Below, piece after piece: positions 30,784 to 33,800 of a stretch of DNA of 33,800 bases. The stretch is from positions 1-33,800 of the forward strand of contig JAUHZF010000057.1 of NCBI GenBank assembly GCA_030426145.1. The letters are read 5' to 3'. The translations under genes and the position numbers were made by a program. This stretch comes from Polyangia bacterium (GTDB taxonomy: Bacteria; Myxococcota_A; Polyangia; Polyangiales; Polyangiaceae). The notes under the pieces are model-generated. The model saw only the letters and a list, made by a program, of their open reading frames with translations, was not told the DNA's origin and ran no database searches. Every line of letters begins with the position of its first letter. Position 1 is the stretch's first letter.

Positions 30784-31908
30784 ATGGCGACGAAGCGGAG
30801 CAGTGGGCCCAAGAAAACGGGGTCGAAGAAGGCGGCCAAGAAGAAGGCTAGCCGTAAGAAGAAGGCGGTGGCCAAGCCCGCAGAGCTCGACGAGACCGAC
30901 GACGACTCTGAGGGCGAGGAGGCCGACGAGGACATCGACGAGGACGAAGCGGCGTCGATGGACAGCGGTGTCGACGGCGACGACGAGCTCGAGGAGCTCG
31001 ACGCCCCGCAGGGTGAGCTCCCGAAGCCGCAGACCAAGAAGGACGGTCGCGCCCTCTCCACACGCGACCCCTTCCAGGCCTACATGCGGGAGGTGCAGCG
31101 TTACCCGCTGCTTACCGCCGACGAGGAGAAGAAGCTCACGCGGGAGTTCCACGAGACGCAAGATCCCGAGATCGCGCGTCGTCTCGTCACCGCCAATCTG
31201 CGCCTCGTCATCAAGCTCGCCTACGAGTACCGGCGTGCCTACAAAAACATGATGGACCTCATCCAGGAGGGGAACATCGGGCTCATGCAGGCTGTGCAGC
31301 GCTACGACCCCTACCGCGGGGTGAAGCTGTCGAGCTACTCGGCGTGGTGGATCCGGGCCTACATGCTCCGGTTCATCCTCAACAACTGGCGCCTGGTGAA
31401 GCTCGGGACCACGCAAGCCCAGCGAAAGCTCTTCTTCAACCTCAACAAGCAGAAGGCCAAGCTGACCGCGATGGGCATCGAGCCCACCCACAAGGTCATC
31501 GCGGATCGCCTCGGGGTGAAGGAGAAGGAGGTCCGCGACATGGACCGGCGCCTCTCCAGCAGCGAGGCCTCGCTCGACGCGCCCCTCGGCGACAGCGAGG
31601 GGCGCAGCGTGGCACGCATCGAACTGATGCCGAGCAACCAGCGCGGCACCGACGAGGCCGTGGCCAACCGCGAGCTCAACGAGCTGCTCAACCAGCACCT
31701 CAACACCTTCCGCGATCGGCTCAGTGGCAAGGACCTCGTCATCTTCGACAAGCGCATGGTGGCCGAAGACCCGCTCACCCTGCAGAAGCTGGGCGATGAG
31801 TTCGGCGTCTCCCGCGAGCGTGTGCGTCAGCTCGAGGCGCGGTTGGCCGGAAAGCTCCGCGACTTCCTCAAGTCCGAGCTCGGCGACGCGGTCGAGATGG
31901 GCGGATGA
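30784..31908 (+). CDS. rpoH: RpoH-type sigma-70 family factor with long charged N-terminal tail
   Basis: 374 residues. Residues 95-374 are a group 3 sigma factor: region 1.2/2 (DPFQAYMREVQRYPLL, ANLRLVIKLAYEYR, DLIQEGNIGLMQAVQRYDP, KLSSYSAWWIRAYM), the RpoH box QRKLFFNLNKQK (213-224) and region 4 with the helix-turn-helix LTLQKLGDEFGVSRERVRQLEARL. Normal RpoH proteins are about 285-300 residues. The extra 1-92 consist of a Lys-rich block (1-31, several KK and KKK runs, AAKKKASRKKK) followed by an Asp/Glu block (34-77). The family includes the alternative sigma factors of myxobacteria used in stress and development. It is followed by rsmI with a 4-bp overlap. A dnaK paralogue is also in the window, a common RpoH target. 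Confidence 0.9.
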   Translation: MATKRSSGPKKTGSKKAAKKKASRKKKAVAKPAELDETDDDSEGEEADEDIDEDEAASMDSGVDGDDELEELDAPQGELPKPQTKKDGRALSTRDPFQAYMREVQRYPLLTADEEKKLTREFHETQDPEIARRLVTANLRLVIKLAYEYRRAYKNMMDLIQEGNIGLMQAVQRYDPYRGVKLSSYSAWWIRAYMLRFILNNWRLVKLGTTQAQRKLFFNLNKQKAKLTAMGIEPTHKVIADRLGVKEKEVRDMDRRLSSSEASLDAPLGDSEGRSVARIELMPSNQRGTDEAVANRELNELLNQHLNTFRDRLSGKDLVIFDKRMVAEDPLTLQKLGDEFGVSRERVRQLEARLAGKLRDFLKSELGDAVEMGG

Positions 31909-32735
31909 CCGGCGAGCTCTGGCTCGTGGCGACCCCCATCGGGCACTTGGGGGACGTCAGCGACCGGATGCGCGAAAGCCTTCGCGAGGCTGACGCCATT
32001 CTCGCCGAAGACACCCGGCGCACCCGCGCGCTGCTCAACCACCTGGGCATCACGGGCAAGGCAGTGGAGCGCTTCGACGCCCACGTGGAGGGGAGAGCGA
32101 CCGATGCGGTGCTCGACCGATTGGCGGACGGGGCTCGCCTCGCCCTCGTGAGCGATGCGGGAACGCCGGTGGTGAGCGACCCCGGCGCGCGGCTCGTCGA
32201 AGGTGCGGTGGCGCGTGGGGTGACGGTCACGCCGGTGCCGGGGCCTTGCGCGGTCATCACTGCTCTCGCCGCGTCGGGCTTTCCCGGCGACCGCTTTCGA
32301 TTCCTGGGCTTCTGGCCGCGAGCCAAGAAGGACCGGCGCGACGCGCTGGCCACCGTGGCCGAGACCGAAGAGGCCGTGGTCTTCTACGAATCTCCCACAC
32401 GCACGGCGAGCACCCTCGGCGAGCTGGCCGAGCGACAGCCGGGGCGACGCGGGGTGGTCGCGCGGGAGCTGACGAAGAAGCACGAAGAGCTGCGCCGAGG
32501 CACCCTCGAAGAGCTGGCGGCGGTGGAGACGTGGCGCGGCGAGATCACGATCGTGCTCGGTCCGATGTCCCGCGAAGAAACCCCCGAGGTCGACGTCGCC
32601 GCGCGCATCGAAGCCTTGCGTGCGGAGGGGCTCCGGGACAAGGACGTGGCCAAGGCGCTGGCGCTGGAGACCGGAATGACCTCCAGCGAAGCCTATCGCC
32701 GCGTCATCGCGGCCAAGGACGATACCGATGAGTGA
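31905..32735 (+). CDS. rsmI: 16S rRNA 2'-O-ribose C1402 methyltransferase RsmI
   Basis: 276 residues, full length. Tetrapyrrole-methylase fold: WLVATPIGHLGDVSDR near the N-terminus (family TPIGNL with His for Asn), AEDTRRTRALLNHLGI, LVSDAGTPVVSDPG and PGPCAVITALAASGFP, which bind S-adenosylmethionine. The C-terminal helix-turn region (GLRDKDVAKALALETGMTSSEAYRRVI) is the usual RsmI tail. It 2'-O-methylates C1402 in the decoding centre. The ATG overlaps the sigma factor stop by 4 bp and the stop overlaps the TPR gene by 8 bp; this suggests all three are translated as a coupled unit. Confidence 0.95.
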   Translation: MTGELWLVATPIGHLGDVSDRMRESLREADAILAEDTRRTRALLNHLGITGKAVERFDAHVEGRATDAVLDRLADGARLALVSDAGTPVVSDPGARLVEGAVARGVTVTPVPGPCAVITALAASGFPGDRFRFLGFWPRAKKDRRDALATVAETEEAVVFYESPTRTASTLGELAERQPGRRGVVARELTKKHEELRRGTLEELAAVETWRGEITIVLGPMSREETPEVDVAARIEALRAEGLRDKDVAKALALETGMTSSEAYRRVIAAKDDTDE

Positions 32736-33510
32736 TGTCGCAAGATTCACCGCCGAGGCGGACGAGCTGCTCGCCGAAGGCGACCTCGAGGCCGCGCTGA
32801 CCCACGCCGCTGCCGCCTACGGTCTCGCCGAGGACGACGCCGTAGGGCGCGCCGAGGCCGCCCGTGCGCTCGCCGCCGTGCACCTCGCTCAGGGAGGCAT
32901 GGAAGCTGCACGGCGCTACGCGATGGAAGCGGTCGAGGCGTTCGATGCCGAAGGCCGCGACGACGACCCGCAGCTGGCAGAAGCGCTCCACGTGTGCGCC
33001 ATGACCCACCTTCATGCCCAAGACCTCGAAGGGGCCACGCCATTGCTCGAACGTGCGGCCGCCGTGCTCGACCGCTCAGGCCCCCGACATGCGCTTTGCT
33101 CGGTGTTGCTCACCCTCGCGGAAGTGAGCTTGGCCCTCGGTCAGGGCGATGATGCCGAGGGGTTGTTCACCCGCGTATTGGACGACGTGCAGACCATCAA
33201 GCCCGAGAGCGAGCCCCACGCGGCGCACCTCAACGCGCTCAACGGAAAGGCCTTCCTCGGGCTCGGTGGCCTCGCGGTTCAGCGCGATCGCCGCGACGAA
33301 GCCCGCGACCGCCTCTCGAGGGCGATCGAGTTCTTCGAAGCAGGTCACGGACTCGCACATCCCGAGACCATCGAGGCGCTCGTCGAGGTCGCCGCGCTGT
33401 ACCGCGTGCTCGGTGACGAGAGCGCCGCCGAGGCGACGGACGAAGAGCGCGCAGTGGCAGAGCGAATGCTGGCCGAAGTCGAAGCCCAAAGCGCGATGCC
33501 CCGCGCCTAG
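32728..33510 (+). CDS. Cytosolic TPR-repeat protein
   Basis: 260 residues without signal or membrane helix. It is built of helix pairs with TPR spacing: about five or six repeats, for example ARFTAEADELLAEGDLEAALTHAAAAYGLA, RAEAARALAAVHLAQGGMEAARRYAMEAVEAF and LNALNGKAFLGLGGLAVQRDRRDEARDRLSRAIEFFEAG. Acidic overall. TPR proteins mediate protein contacts; the partner is not evident. It ends the sigma factor-rsmI operon and directly precedes the repeat array at 33511. Confidence 0.8.
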   Translation: MSDVARFTAEADELLAEGDLEAALTHAAAAYGLAEDDAVGRAEAARALAAVHLAQGGMEAARRYAMEAVEAFDAEGRDDDPQLAEALHVCAMTHLHAQDLEGATPLLERAAAVLDRSGPRHALCSVLLTLAEVSLALGQGDDAEGLFTRVLDDVQTIKPESEPHAAHLNALNGKAFLGLGGLAVQRDRRDEARDRLSRAIEFFEAGHGLAHPETIEALVEVAALYRVLGDESAAEATDEERAVAERMLAEVEAQSAMPRA

Positions 33511-33700
33511 CTTGTACTCGGGCTCGTACTCGGGCTCGTACTCGGGCTCGTACTCGGGCTCGTACTCGGGCTCGTACTCGGGCTCGTACTCGTACTCGGG
33601 CTCGTACTCGGGCTCGTACTCGTACTCGGGCTCGTACTCGTACTCGGGCTCGTACTCGTACTCGGGCTCGTACTCGGGCTCGTACTCGGGCTCGTTCTCG
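33511..33700 (+). repeat. Hexamer tandem array CTCGTA/CTCGGG with irregular order
   Basis: Starts at the base after the TPR stop codon. It is made of two hexamers, A = CTCGTA and B = CTCGGG. The order is AB six times (first A is CTTGTA), then AAB, AB, AAB, AAB, AAB, AB, AB, then CTCGTT and CTCG. Period is therefore 12 with four 18-bp insertions. No spacers of unique sequence, so it is not CRISPR. Confidence 0.95.
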
Positions 33701-33777
33701 AACCTCGAACCTCGAACCTCGAACCTCGAACCTCGAACCTCGAACCTCGAACCTCGAACCTCGAACGCGGAACCTCG
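33701..33777 (+). repeat. Heptamer tandem array AACCTCG
   Basis: Nine perfect AACCTCG units (33701-33763), one variant AACGCGG (33764-33770), one more AACCTCG (33771-33777). The core CTCG of the preceding array continues, but the period changes from 6 to 7. The remaining 23 bases of the window show no feature. Confidence 0.93.
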
Positions 33778-33800
33778 AAGAGGGCGACCGGGGCCCGTGA

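Noticed and set aside
33511-33777. CRISPR array
   Set aside because: Repeats are contiguous without unique spacers and no cas gene is present.

Overview
The window is GC-rich, densely packed bacterial DNA. Gene content points to a myxobacterium-like member of the Myxococcota, perhaps Polyangiales. Pointers are a Hanks-type Ser/Thr kinase, several lipoproteins with Cys-rich or vWA domains, a DUF4175 giant protein, a TPR/PEGA-like envelope protein and a DnaK paralogue. Taxonomy is inferred from gene families and base composition only. No phage, plasmid or insertion-sequence gene was seen.

Layout. (a) 1-4389 (+): 3' part of a dnaK gene, an exported M1 metallopeptidase and a six-helix membrane protein, each overlapping the next by 4 bp. 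(b) 4479-4939: tRNA-Phe, GC-rich hairpins, then two adjoining tandem-repeat arrays in opposite polarity. (c) 4940-7043: an outer-membrane barrel protein (-) divergent from a vWA-domain exported protein (+). (d) 7103-9175 (+): a DUF72 protein and a MoeZ-type E1-like enzyme fused to rhodanese. (e) 9176-12560 (-): two paralogous lipoproteins with a Cys-rich N-terminus and a propeller-like body. (f) 12631-16958 (+): a DUF4175 protein overlapping a gluzincin-like peptidase gene. (g) 17032-18370 (+): a Tat-exported molybdopterin oxidoreductase and its PepSY-type membrane partner. (h) 25722-18343 (-): a lipoprotein, a Ser/Thr kinase, a TPR/PEGA-like protein and a fused hydantoinase/5-oxoprolinase. 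(i) 25831-27434 (+): an unrecognised two-gene unit behind a good sigma-70-like promoter. (j) 30711-27439 (-): membrane protein, mutL, miaA, all overlapping. (k) 30784-33510 (+): an RpoH-type sigma factor with a long charged N-terminal tail, rsmI and a TPR protein, all overlapping. (l) 33511-33777: another repeat array.

How the genes work together. Housekeeping functions are protein folding (DnaK, RpoH), translation (tRNA-Phe, MiaA, RsmI) and mismatch repair (MutL). They alternate with envelope genes. MoeZ-type sulfur transfer may support Mo-cofactor synthesis, and the window also encodes a Mo enzyme.

Most unusual points: (1) the intergenic repeats at both ends are built on one hexamer, CTCGNN, in different higher-order combinations; (2) MutL lacks the endonuclease and Cys-Pro-His-Gly-Arg-Pro signatures; (3) the sigma factor has a lysine-rich then acidic tail of about 90 residues; (4) the 25831-27434 pair looks like a small globular protein plus a disordered scaffold and is the best candidate for an undescribed system.
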